Below, piece by piece: positions 38,142 to 45,887 of a stretch of DNA of 64,000 nt. The notes beneath the pieces were generated by a model, which saw only the letters and a program-made list of their open reading frames with translations, had not been told where the DNA came from and ran no database searches. Source of the DNA: Leisingera sp. ANG-M1 (lineage in GTDB: Bacteria > Pseudomonadota > Alphaproteobacteria > Rhodobacterales > Rhodobacteraceae); the NCBI RefSeq assembly GCF_000813745.1, contig NZ_JWLC01000007.1, positions 1-64,000 of the forward strand, written 5' to 3'. The translations under genes and the position numbers were made by a program. The stretch's first letter is position 1. Each line of letters begins with the position of its first letter.

Positions 38142-38473
38142 GCCACTCCTCCCGGCCCGGCCCCATGCGGTGCAGAGGCCAGAGTCAACCAGGTCCGGTC
38201 CTCACGCAGCAAAAAACGTTCTTGCTGCGCAAATTCGTAATTCTGCCGCCCCAGCGGGTCAGCGGCCAGCCGGGCCCGATAAGCCTCGTACGCCGCCAAG
38301 CTCTCGATATTGTAGATCCCATAGGCCAGCGACGACGACCCTTCATGAGGTGCGTAATAGCCAACCAGGCCGGCACCGCAGCGCGGGATAGCCTGTCCCC
38401 ATACACGGGCGTATTGTTCGAACTGCGCCTTCTTGGCCGGGTCGATCTGATACCGGATGATGCAAGTCAGCAT
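38138..38473 (-). CDS. NIPSNAP family protein
   Basis: 111-residue ferredoxin-like fold protein of the NIPSNAP family (MLTCIIRYQIDPAKKAQFEQYARVWG, GYYAPHEGSSSLAYGIYNIESLAAYEAYR). Function in bacteria is unclear. The start at 38473 follows AAAGGAG. First gene of a two-gene operon with the ABM gene; both belong to the dimeric alpha+beta barrel superfamily. Confidence 0.87.
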   Translation of the reverse strand: MLTCIIRYQIDPAKKAQFEQYARVWGQAIPRCGAGLVGYYAPHEGSSSLAYGIYNIESLAAYEAYRARLAADPLGRQNYEFAQQERFLLREDRTWLTLASAPHGAGPGGVA

Positions 38474-39019
38474 AGCCACTCCTTTGCTTGCTTGTGCTCT
38501 TTGCCTACCCTGGGCTTGCGGCCGGAAGCTTCGCTCAGCACCGAAGTGTGGCAAGCATGCGCCCTGATTTCACTTCATAGGCTGGTTGCACACGCTTTCA
38601 GAACGCACCTTTTCCGGAACCGGCGCCCGCTGCGATAACGGCAGAGCCGCTTGTTTCTTCCGGTTGTTGGAGAGAGCTCCCGCCCGTCGCGGCAGCATCA
38701 AAGATGCCGCGCTCCCGTTGGGCCTGGCGCCCTGCCCGGCGGGCGGGGCGCGCGCCGCACCATCAGGTGCGGCGCCGGACCCAACTGGCACGGGCTCCCG
38801 CTAGGGAACCATTTGCCAGGCGGGAGCACTTTGCCCTGCGGCACACCTGTAATTTTGGGTTTCCCTCCCGGAGTCGGCCCGCCCGCTGGCCTCGACCCTG
38901 CCGTTTCCTTCCCGAAAACGATCCCCTTAAAACCCAGCAATTATCCCACCCCTGCCCCGTTCTTGCCCGATTTCACCGGCAACACTTAAGGCAACACGGC
39001 TTTACGAGGATGGGTGAAT
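38474..39019. other. 546-bp intergenic region holding palindromic element A
   Basis: No convincing gene on either strand. It contains the NIPSNAP promoter side (38474-38675), palindromic element copy A (38676-38827) and an AT-poor stretch before the LysR gene (38828-39019) with CTTTAC-type but no clear promoter hexamers. Short open frames here lack ribosome binding sites. Confidence 0.6.
38676..38827 (+). repeat. structured palindromic element, copy A
   Basis: Outer stem GCTCCCGCC (38676-38684) / GGCGGGAGC (38819-38827), 9 bp perfect. Hairpin I GCATC-AAA-GATGC. Stem II GTTGGG (38717-38722) / CCCAAC (38780-38785) encloses IIa (38727-38737 / 38741-38751, 11 bp with one T-G) and IIb (38752-38761 / 38766-38775, 10 bp perfect). 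Arm III TGGCA / TGCCA with inner TCCC-GCTA-GGGA. Nearly identical to copy D through stem II, but arm III differs in sequence. Confidence 0.82.
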
Positions 39020-39931
39020 ATGGATCGGCTTACGGAAATGGAGGCCTTTGCCAATGTGGTGGACCAGGGTGGCTTCACCGACGCGGCACGCAAGATGGGG
39101 ATCTCGAAATCGGCGGTTTCCAAACATGTCTCCAGCCTGGAGGCCCGCCTTGGCGCACGGCTTCTGAACCGGACCACCCGCCGCGTCTCCCCCACTGAGA
39201 TCGGCCTGGCCTATTACGACCGCGCCCGCCGGGTACTGAACGATGCCGGCGAAGCGGACGCGCTGGTTACCTCGATGCAATCGGCGCCCTCTGGGCTGCT
39301 CAGGATCTCGGTCGCCACCGATTTCGGCGTCAACCACCTATCGCCAGTGCTGTCGGACTTCCTGCGCGACTTCCCGGACATCACCGTCAACATGGTGCTG
39401 AACAACCGCTATGTGGAGCTGATCTCCGAAGGTTTCGACATGGCGGTGCGGATCGGCGAGCTGGAAGACAGCAGCTTGCGGGCACGCAAGCTGACCGAGA
39501 CCACCAAGCGGATGATCGCCTCGCCGGCCTATCTGGAGAAATACGGGCGGCCCCAGAAGATCGACGAGCTGAACACCCACAAGCTTCTGCATTACTCCAG
39601 CCAGTCCAGCGGGAATGTCTGGAAGATCACCGCGCCGTCAGGCGAAAAGCGCCAGGTGCGCACCTCCGGCTGGCTGTCGGTGAATGACGGGCAATCGCTG
39701 CTGAACGCAGCTATCTCCGGCCTCGGCATCGCTTACCTGCCCAGCTACCTCTACTCGGAAGCGCTGGAAGAAGGGCTGGTCGAGGACGTGATGCCCAGCC
39801 TGCCGATGGAAACCCAAGGCATCTACGCGGTCTACCCGCCGGGCAAGTTCACCCAGCCCAAGGTGCGCGCCTTCATTGACTTCCTGGTCCATGCCTTTGC
39901 CGACCGCGACCCCTCGGAATGGAAAACCTGA
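39020..39931 (+). CDS. LysR family transcriptional regulator
   Basis: 303-residue LysR-type regulator. Helix-turn-helix at residues 1-60 (MEAFANVVDQGGFTDAARKMGISKSAVSKHVSSLEARLGARLL). Effector domain from about residue 90 (LLRISVATDFGVNHLSPVLSDFL), C-terminal GIYAVYPPGKFTQPKVRAFIDFL. The ATG at 39020 follows GAGG by ten bases; a GTG at 39014 is possible. A lone gene with a strong terminator; the target is not evident from the neighbours. Confidence 0.92.
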   Translation: MDRLTEMEAFANVVDQGGFTDAARKMGISKSAVSKHVSSLEARLGARLLNRTTRRVSPTEIGLAYYDRARRVLNDAGEADALVTSMQSAPSGLLRISVATDFGVNHLSPVLSDFLRDFPDITVNMVLNNRYVELISEGFDMAVRIGELEDSSLRARKLTETTKRMIASPAYLEKYGRPQKIDELNTHKLLHYSSQSSGNVWKITAPSGEKRQVRTSGWLSVNDGQSLLNAAISGLGIAYLPSYLYSEALEEGLVEDVMPSLPMETQGIYAVYPPGKFTQPKVRAFIDFLVHAFADRDPSEWKT

Positions 39932-39975
39932 ACCGGTTTAACGGAAAACCGGGCCAAGACCTCCCTCGAAGACCT

Positions 39976-40006
39976 GCCCCTGCGCCAAACGCGGGGGCTT
40001 TTTTTT
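39976..40006 (+). terminator. strong intrinsic terminator
   Basis: GCCCCTGCG / CGCGGGGGC stem with CCAAA loop and eight Ts, 45 bases after the LysR stop. Confidence 0.9.
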
Positions 40007-40018
40007 CGGCGTGCGCTG

Positions 40019-40645
40019 CTACTTCAGCTGCGCGGGCAGCCCCTTCATGAAGGCCGCTGCCAGCCCCGCGATCTCCTGCACCCGCGCTTCATCCACTTCC
40101 TTTTGGTTCAGCCAGGTCAGGCTGAGCAGCGCCAGGATCATCGACCGCCGCGAAGTTGCAATCTCGCCCAGCCGTTTTCGGCTAAGGTGCCCCAGCCCAA
40201 GGTGGCGGCGGTGAAACTCTGCTTCCAGATCCAGCATTTGCACGATCAAGGCCTGGTTTTCATCAAAGGCATTGGGCGTCTGATGATGCACCTCGGCGAA
40301 ATCATTCAACGACAGCCGAACAATCCCCGGCCGCTCAGCAAAGAACCGGGTGGTGCGCAGGCACAGTTCCTCCACTGCCCCGTCGCCCTGCAGGTCCTCC
40401 GGCAGCTTCAGAAGTGCTGTCTCTGCCGTCAGTGCGTTGCGAATCAAAGCTGCCAGAATTCCCGGCAGCCCCTTGTAGTGATTGTAGGCAGAGGCAGGTT
40501 CAATCCCGACGCGGCGGGCAATCCCGCGCAGTTTCAGCCCCGACGGCCCCTCTTCCCCACATAGTTTTTCCGCCGCGATCAGAATCGCCTCAGGCGTTGA
40601 AAAACCAGCAAATTCTTCCGCAATCCGCTTTGCCTTGCCTGCCAT
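40019..40645 (-). CDS. TetR family transcriptional regulator
   Basis: 208-residue repressor. N-terminal helix-turn-helix at about residues 20-65 (ILIAAEKLCGEEGPSGLKLRGIARRVGIEPASAYNHYKGLPGIL), then an all-helical ligand domain. The ATG at 40645 follows GGAAGAG; a GTG at 40651 is an alternative. Divergent from the metallo-hydrolase gene, with two palindromes between, so it most likely controls that gene. Confidence 0.92.
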   Translation of the reverse strand: MAGKAKRIAEEFAGFSTPEAILIAAEKLCGEEGPSGLKLRGIARRVGIEPASAYNHYKGLPGILAALIRNALTAETALLKLPEDLQGDGAVEELCLRTTRFFAERPGIVRLSLNDFAEVHHQTPNAFDENQALIVQMLDLEAEFHRRHLGLGHLSRKRLGEIATSRRSMILALLSLTWLNQKEVDEARVQEIAGLAAAFMKGLPAQLK

Positions 40646-40694
40646 GCTCACTCTTCCGTGATCCGCCGTCGCGCGGCTTTCATTTGACTCTTTA

Positions 40695-40731
40695 ACTAAC
40701 GGTGTTAGTCAAAACTACCAATGTTAGTTTT
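40695..40731. promoter_or_regulatory. tandem TetR-type operators
   Basis: ACTAAC-GGT-GTTAGT (40695-40709) and AAAACTA-N7-TAGTTTT (40711-40731), adjacent palindromes sharing the ACTAnC/GTTAGT core, ending 10 bases before the start of the metallo-hydrolase gene. Confidence 0.75.
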
Positions 40732-40741
40732 GGAGAAAACC

Positions 40742-41608
40742 ATGCCCTTGAGATCCACCCTTGCCGCAGCTGCCCTGATAGCAGCCGGCTCTGCCGCACA
40801 AGCCCAGACCGCGCCGCTGACCGAGGCCGCCGATGGCGTCTACCACTTCTTCGCGATGGGCTATTCCAGCATGGCCGTAGTCGGGGAGACCGGCGTGCTG
40901 ATTATTGACCCGGCCTTTTCTCCCCGCGCCGAGATGTTCAAAGAGGAGCTGGCCAAGGTCACCGACAAGCCGGTGACCCATGTGGTGCTGAGCCATGAGC
41001 ATTTCGACCATATCGGCGGCACCGAAGTATTCCCGGATGCCGAGATCATCATGCAGGAGAACGGGCTGGACGTGCTGAAGCTGTCGCCGCTGATGCCGTC
41101 CCCCGAGGTGACCACCACCTTTGACGAGGCCCTGACCATTGATCTGGGCGGCCAGACGGTTGAGCTCAGCCAGCCAGCCATTGCCGACGGCGTGGCCACC
41201 GCCGTGGCCCGGGTTCTGGAAAGCAATGTGGTGTTTTCAGCCGATCTCTATGTGCCGCGGAAACTGTCGCCTCATGAGTTCAAAGAGGACACCAATTTTG
41301 TCGGTTCTGCACTGGTGCTGAACACTCTGGCCGGCTGGGATCCGGCCTATGCGATCAACGGCCATTCGGCGGGCAACAGCGTCGAAGCGCTGAAGGAAAA
41401 CGCCAAGTTCTACACCGATTTGCAGGCCGTGGTCAGCGCCCGGTTCGAAGAGGCCTTTGCCAGCGATGATCCCGCGGCGCCCTGGAACCTGCTGTTCAGC
41501 ATATCGGAGGAAGTGGAGATGCCGGAATATTCGGATTGGGAAGGCTATGAGGAGAACTTCCCTGCCTATGTCCGCCGGATGGCGCTGTCGGTGCTGCACG
41601 GCGGCTGA
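40742..41608 (+). CDS. exported metallo-beta-lactamase-fold hydrolase
   Basis: 288-residue periplasmic protein: signal peptide at 1-22 (TLAAAALIAAGSAAQA), then the metallo-hydrolase fold with LSHEHFDH (His85, His87, Asp89, His90), Asp168 in VFSADLY and His208 in INGHSAG. The usual third histidine (in the region LSQPAIADGVAT, residues 143-153) is missing, so the second metal site may be incomplete or supplied differently. GGAGAAAACC precedes the ATG at 40742. Substrate unknown; quinohaemoprotein- or lactonase-related SoxH-type hydrolases look similar. Probably repressed by the divergent TetR protein. Confidence 0.82.
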   Translation: MPLRSTLAAAALIAAGSAAQAQTAPLTEAADGVYHFFAMGYSSMAVVGETGVLIIDPAFSPRAEMFKEELAKVTDKPVTHVVLSHEHFDHIGGTEVFPDAEIIMQENGLDVLKLSPLMPSPEVTTTFDEALTIDLGGQTVELSQPAIADGVATAVARVLESNVVFSADLYVPRKLSPHEFKEDTNFVGSALVLNTLAGWDPAYAINGHSAGNSVEALKENAKFYTDLQAVVSARFEEAFASDDPAAPWNLLFSISEEVEMPEYSDWEGYEENFPAYVRRMALSVLHGG

Positions 41609-41629
41609 GTCCCGGCCTGGACAAGGGAA

Positions 41630-41657
41630 ACAAAACGGGCCGCCCGCGCGGCCCGTT
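41630..41657 (-). terminator. terminator of the class II aldolase gene
   Basis: AACGGGCCGC / GCGGCCCGTT with CCGC loop (10-bp perfect stem); on the minus strand it is followed by TTGTTTCCC after the TTTT step. Between two convergent genes, possibly used by both. Confidence 0.6.
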
Positions 41658-41674
41658 CCAGTCTGAGGGGTTGA

Positions 41675-42466
41675 TCAGCTCTTGTAGTGCGGCGCCTCGG
41701 CGTCCAGGCGGCGGCGGATCGCATGCCATTCCAGCTCGCCCTCATAACCGTACCAGTCGCTGGCCGCCATGTCGCTGAGGTGCCGCTTCTGCTCGCTTTC
41801 CGGAATGGTGCGGATCTCGACACCCGGGCAAGCCGCCGCCTTTTGCACTTCCAATTGCACCGCGCAAGCCTGGTCCAGATAGAAGGAACGGAAGAAGGCC
41901 TCGCCCGCCCTGCCTCCGAACACAAAGGCGCCGTGCCAGGCCTCAACCACCGCTTTCTTGCCGCGGCCTGCCTCCAGCAGACCGTTCAGGAAGTCATCGG
42001 TGCATTCAAACTCATAGTCGGTATAGCCCAGCACATCGCCGCCGCCGATCATTAGATAGGCTTGGCTGTATGGGCCGACTCCGTCCTTTTGCGCACTTAC
42101 GCCCATGATCGCTTTGGTATGGATGTGCATGATGCAGTTCTTCTCAGGCTCCGCCTCGAAGAACAGCTTGCCAATCTCAGTCGCCGAAGGGTTCGGCTCA
42201 CCGTTCTCCGGATTGTGATTGACCCGGTCAAAGCCGACCTTGATCAGGTTGGAGGCGGTCACCTCCTCATGCATCCAGCCATAGTGATGGGTGATCAGCG
42301 CATCTTCGCCGGGAACCCGGATCGCGTGCCATTGGTTGGTCTGGTCGGTCAGCCGGTATTTCACCAGCGCGTTGTAGATCGCGGCCAGCTCGCAGCGGGC
42401 TTCCCATTCGGCATCCGAGCAATTGGCAGGACGGCCTTCCAGCGGGGTGGGGGTCATGACGGTCAT
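41675..42466 (-). CDS. class II aldolase/adducin family protein
   Basis: 263-residue zinc-dependent aldolase-fold protein (MTVMTPTPLEG start after GAAGGAAACG). Metal-ligand histidines are visible in ITHHYGWMHEE and CIMHIHTKAIM, with a further His in EAWHGAFVFGG. Fuculose-1-phosphate-aldolase-like members act on phosphorylated sugars or are decarboxylases; the substrate here is unknown. Divergent from the GlxA-type regulator gene, which could control it. Confidence 0.87.
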   Translation of the reverse strand: MTVMTPTPLEGRPANCSDAEWEARCELAAIYNALVKYRLTDQTNQWHAIRVPGEDALITHHYGWMHEEVTASNLIKVGFDRVNHNPENGEPNPSATEIGKLFFEAEPEKNCIMHIHTKAIMGVSAQKDGVGPYSQAYLMIGGGDVLGYTDYEFECTDDFLNGLLEAGRGKKAVVEAWHGAFVFGGRAGEAFFRSFYLDQACAVQLEVQKAAACPGVEIRTIPESEQKRHLSDMAASDWYGYEGELEWHAIRRRLDAEAPHYKS

Positions 42467-42562
42467 GGCGTTTCCTTCTCCTCTTTCCGGCCCAGCCTAT
42501 GCCGCAGGTCCGGAGTTAAATTTATCTGTAAACGCCCAAAACTTTGCGAAATACTCCCCGCC

Positions 42563-43486
42563 ATGCAAAAGGTAGACTTCCTCCTGTTTCCCGGCTTCCA
42601 GATGCTGGCCTATGTGCTGGCCACCGAGACCCTGCGCCTGGCCAACAAATGCGCCGGCGTCCAGGTATTTGAATGGGAGACGCTGACCGCCACGCAGAGT
42701 GCAGTGCGCGCCTCCAACGGGGCGCTGGTTTCGCCGGACCGGACTGGCTGGCACGGCACTCCCCGTCCCAGCCTGGTGCTGCTCTGCGCCGGCTATGATC
42801 CGCTGCACAATGTGCCTGCAGGCGCACGCGCCTGGCTGGCCAGAATGGAGCGCAGCGGTGCCACGCTCGGCGGTGTCGATACCGGCTCGGTGGTGCTGGC
42901 CGCGCTTGGATTTCTGGACGGGCATGAGGCGGTTCTGCATTACGAAGCCGAACCCGGCTTCCGCGAGGCTTGGCCTGACATCAACGTCAGCGACCGGATT
43001 TACTGTCTCGGCAACCGGCGCCTGACCGCTGCCGGCGGCATTGCCACAAGCGATGCCATGCTGGCCTGGATTGCGTCTGTTGCCTCCGCGGCGCTGGCCG
43101 CGGCAACGTCAGACGCCATGGCCCACGGCGAAATCCGCCCGCCCGCTGCCAGGCAGCGGATCGAGAAGACAGCCGACCCCGTTCTGCAGCAGATGCACCG
43201 GCTGATGGCCGCCGCCATCCAGGAGCCGAAACCGCTTCAGCAAATTGCAGACGAGCTGAACCTCAGCCTCAAAGCACTGCGCCTGCGCTGCCAGCGCGGG
43301 ATCGGCATGACACCCAAAGCCCACTACCTGCAACTGCGCCTGGCCTATGCCAGGGATCTGCTGCGCAATACGGAAATGCCGGTGACCGAGGTGAGCTTTG
43401 CGGCGGGATTTGCGTCGCCTGCAAGCTTTTCACGCCAGTTCAAATCCCGCTACCATCACAGCCCCCGCACCTTGCGCCGCCGCTGA
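42563..43486 (+). CDS. GlxA-type AraC family transcriptional regulator
   Basis: 307-residue regulator with an N-terminal DJ-1/PfpI-like domain (VDFLLFPGFQMLAYVLATETLRLAN, GATLGGVDTGSVVLAALG) and a C-terminal AraC helix-turn-helix pair (LQQIADELNLSLKALRLRCQRGIGMTPKAHYLQLRL, VTEVSFAAGFASPASFSRQFKSRY). Such proteins sense small amines, carnitine or betaine derivatives in related bacteria. Divergent from the class II aldolase. A palindromic element begins 37 bases after its stop. Confidence 0.9.
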   Translation: MQKVDFLLFPGFQMLAYVLATETLRLANKCAGVQVFEWETLTATQSAVRASNGALVSPDRTGWHGTPRPSLVLLCAGYDPLHNVPAGARAWLARMERSGATLGGVDTGSVVLAALGFLDGHEAVLHYEAEPGFREAWPDINVSDRIYCLGNRRLTAAGGIATSDAMLAWIASVASAALAAATSDAMAHGEIRPPAARQRIEKTADPVLQQMHRLMAAAIQEPKPLQQIADELNLSLKALRLRCQRGIGMTPKAHYLQLRLAYARDLLRNTEMPVTEVSFAAGFASPASFSRQFKSRYHHSPRTLRRR

Positions 43487-43522
43487 ACTCCTTCCGCCCC
43501 TCGCAACACCGGCTCCCGAAGC

Positions 43523-43652
43523 GCTCCCGCCCGTCCCCACTGCAGGAAACCTGCACCGGTCCGGTTGGGCCAGGCTCGGCGCGCTGCGCCGAGCCTGGCC
43601 CAACGCCGCTAAGCGGGTCTGGCGCAGCCAGGGCTGCTGCGGGGGCGGGAGC
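43523..43652 (+). repeat. structured palindromic element, copy C
   Basis: Outer stem GCTCCCGCCC (43523-43532) / GGGCGGGAGC (43643-43652), 10 bp perfect. Hairpin I TGCAGG-AAA-CCTGCA (43541-43555). Stem II a perfect 19-bp hairpin starting GTTGGGCCAGG (43564-43582 with 43586-43604, GCT loop). Then CCGC-TAA-GCGG and CTGGC-GCA-GCCAG. Between the GlxA-type gene and a convergent OmpA gene. Confidence 0.82.
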
Positions 43653-43678
43653 ACATCCGTTTTCTTTGGCAGCCAGCC

Positions 43679-44587
43679 TCAATTGCTGATCAGCACCGCT
43701 TCCACCCGCCGGTTCACTTCACGGCCCTCCGGCGTCCTGTTGCTGGCTATAGGCGCCAGGTAACCCGCCCCGGCCACATCAATGCGGCCGCTGTCAACAC
43801 CCAGGCTTTCGACCATCCGCGCCTTCACCGACCCCGCCCGGCGCTTTGAGATGGCAATGTTCTGCTTCAGCCCGCCCACTGTATCCGTATGGCCCACCAG
43901 CAGTATGCGGTAGCCCGGGTTGGCTTCCAGCACCGCAGCGAGGTCGCGCAGGCTAGCATAGTCCCGCTCGCCGAGCCTCGCCGATCCGCTCTGGAACTCC
44001 AAGTCCCGCAGCGCAGTATGCCCTTGCACCTCCAGCACTTTGGCGAGCTCCAGCGGCAGTTCCTCCACCAAAGCCTGCTGCGCGGGCTTCATAATAGCAG
44101 GCCCCGCGGCCGGCGGCGCAACGTCGATCACTTGCAGATAGGCAGCGCCGCCAGATTGGGACACCAGCACCGAAACCGCCCGCTCCGCCTTGACCGCCGA
44201 GAGAAAATGGTAAGCGGAGATATCCACCATCATATCCGGCGACGGCACGACCTCGATCCCGAAACGGAATCCGAAGCCGCCGCAGTCGCGTGCAGCGCAG
44301 TCCAGGAGCACCTCATAGCCTTGGGCCAGCAGCTGCTCGCGCAGAGGTGCCAGGATCTGCAAAACCGCGGCCTGCCCCTCCAGCCGCCAGGTCCGGCGCA
44401 GGATCCTGCCTTCGAACCGTTGCGACGGAACCTTGTCTGCCGCCTCCGGCCCGGCCGGCAGCTGATAGACCCCCAGCGCCGTGGCCCGCTCGGACACTGC
44501 AACCGCGCCGGCCGGCAGAACAAGCTCTGCAGCCGCAAGCCATCCCGGCAATACCGCCGCGCAGATCACGGCAAGGATACGTCTCAC
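43679..44587 (-). CDS. OmpA-family protein
   Basis: 302-residue exported protein: signal peptide (VRRILAVICAAVLPGWLAAA), a DUF4892-like or uncharacterised N-terminal domain and a C-terminal OmpA domain that binds peptidoglycan (ILLVGHTDTVGGLKQN, ISKRRAGSVKARMVESLG). GTG start at 44587 overlaps the preceding stop (GTGA), so it is translationally coupled to the AhpD-like gene. Last gene of a four-gene minus operon. Two cysteines (DCAARDCGG) may pair. Confidence 0.85.
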   Translation of the reverse strand: MRRILAVICAAVLPGWLAAAELVLPAGAVAVSERATALGVYQLPAGPEAADKVPSQRFEGRILRRTWRLEGQAAVLQILAPLREQLLAQGYEVLLDCAARDCGGFGFRFGIEVVPSPDMMVDISAYHFLSAVKAERAVSVLVSQSGGAAYLQVIDVAPPAAGPAIMKPAQQALVEELPLELAKVLEVQGHTALRDLEFQSGSARLGERDYASLRDLAAVLEANPGYRILLVGHTDTVGGLKQNIAISKRRAGSVKARMVESLGVDSGRIDVAGAGYLAPIASNRTPEGREVNRRVEAVLISN

Positions 44588-45156
44588 CGGCACTGGCTGT
44601 GGTATTCCGGATTGGGCGCCATGGCAGTCGCGCTGGCCACCCGGTTGGACATGTTGAAGAAGCCGGTGACATTGGCAATGTCCCAAATATCCCGGTCCGT
44701 GAACCCCGCATCGCGCAAAGCCTGCCGGTCCGCCTCCTCGACCTCGGAGCTCGCCGTGGTCATCTTGGCAGCAAAATCCAGTATTGCCCGCTGCCGCGCG
44801 TCCAATGGCGCCACCCGGTAGTTCATCACCAGCATCTCACCCAGCTGCGGGTCCCCCGACAGCTGCCGCACCGCTGCGCCATGCGCCACCAGGCAGTAGA
44901 AACAGCGGTTGATCGCCGAGACCACCACCGCAATCATCTCCCGCTCCAGCTTGCTGAGACCACTGTCCGCCAGCATCAGGTCATTGTACATCGCGGTGAA
45001 AGCATTGAGCTTATCGATGTCAAACGCATTGGCCTTCAGCACATTGGGCACAAATCCCAGCTTCTCGGTGCAGATATCGAAATACTTCTGTGTCTCCGGC
45101 GGCAGCGGGTCCACCATTGGCAGGTCAAGAGCGGTGGGCTGGGTCTGATCACTCAT
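44584..45156 (-). CDS. AhpD-like (peroxidase-related) protein
   Basis: 190-residue carboxymuconolactone-decarboxylase-fold protein of the peroxidase-related type. The redox motif NRCFYCLVAHG has the CxxC and nearby His of the AhpD active site. The C-terminal FNMSNRVASATAMAPNPEY is typical of this family. ATG at 45156 preferred over the TTG at 45165. Third gene in the CinA-N/GNAT/AhpD/OmpA operon; likely reduces hydroperoxides, partner unknown. Confidence 0.88.
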   Translation of the reverse strand: MSDQTQPTALDLPMVDPLPPETQKYFDICTEKLGFVPNVLKANAFDIDKLNAFTAMYNDLMLADSGLSKLEREMIAVVVSAINRCFYCLVAHGAAVRQLSGDPQLGEMLVMNYRVAPLDARQRAILDFAAKMTTASSEVEEADRQALRDAGFTDRDIWDIANVTGFFNMSNRVASATAMAPNPEYHSQCR

Positions 45157-45161
45157 CGAGG

Positions 45162-45887
45162 TCAATCGCCTTCTTGCAAAATCCGGTAGTGATACTCTCC
45201 AACGCAGTCCATCCCGAGGGAAGCATAAAGCCCGTTGGCGCCTTCGTTACGTTTCGTGCACAGCACCGCCAGCTCAGCGGCGCCGTTCTCAACCGCCCAG
45301 AACGCCGCCTGCCGCATCATCCAAGCGCCCATGCCGGCCCGGCGCTGATGCGGCAGGATCTCCAGCGCATGCACCATCGCCACGCCATCATGGATTGCCA
45401 CGAATCCCACCCCCGCGGGCTTGTCCTTGTGGCGGCCCAGCAGGCCGGTTTTTGGACCTTTTACGCGGCCCATCACCGCGATCCGCTCCGGCCCGATGCC
45501 GCCCTGCGCCCAGATCTCGCGCTGTATCGCCAGCGGCTCCCAGATGCAAAAGGCAGTGACCCGCGGCACCGGAATGTCCGTCAGCGCCTCAGCCCGGCAG
45601 GTCCACAGGTTGACCGGGTCTTTCACCGCATAGCCGCGCGCCTCAAGCTGCGCGTCCAATTCCGCCTCGCCGTCGCGGATCATAAACAGGCAGTCCTGGC
45701 CCATGGCCCGCATCGCCTCTTCTGCGGCAGCAATCTCCGCCTCCGAAGCCGCTCCATTCACCGTTGCCGCCGACACCCGGCTGCCGCCGCCCTGCCCTTC
45801 GCGCAAGGTCACCGGACCCAGTTCGCGGACCGCAGCAGAGGGCCATGTCGCCTCGGTCACGGCGTAATAACGGGGATCGGTGGTCAC
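45162..45887 (-). CDS. GNAT family N-acetyltransferase
   Basis: 241-residue acetyltransferase. The acetyl-CoA-binding loop is in EILPHQRRAGMGAWMMRQAAFWA, with the C-terminal VLCTKRNEGANGLYASLGM giving the usual GNAT motif B. The N-terminal part is longer than in minimal GNATs. GTG start at 45887 overlaps the upstream CinA-N stop by four bases. Substrate unknown. Confidence 0.87.
   Translation of the reverse strand: MTTDPRYYAVTEATWPSAAVRELGPVTLREGQGGGSRVSAATVNGAASEAEIAAAEEAMRAMGQDCLFMIRDGEAELDAQLEARGYAVKDPVNLWTCRAEALTDIPVPRVTAFCIWEPLAIQREIWAQGGIGPERIAVMGRVKGPKTGLLGRHKDKPAGVGFVAIHDGVAMVHALEILPHQRRAGMGAWMMRQAAFWAVENGAAELAVLCTKRNEGANGLYASLGMDCVGEYHYRILQEGD

Noticed and set aside
38717-38785. GTTGGG...CCCAAC stems as integron attC sites
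   Set aside because: attC sites run RYYYAAC...GTTRRRY, i.e. AAC inside and GTT at the outer end of the opposite order; here GTT opens and AAC closes, no integrase or cassette array is present, and the surrounding genes are core genes.
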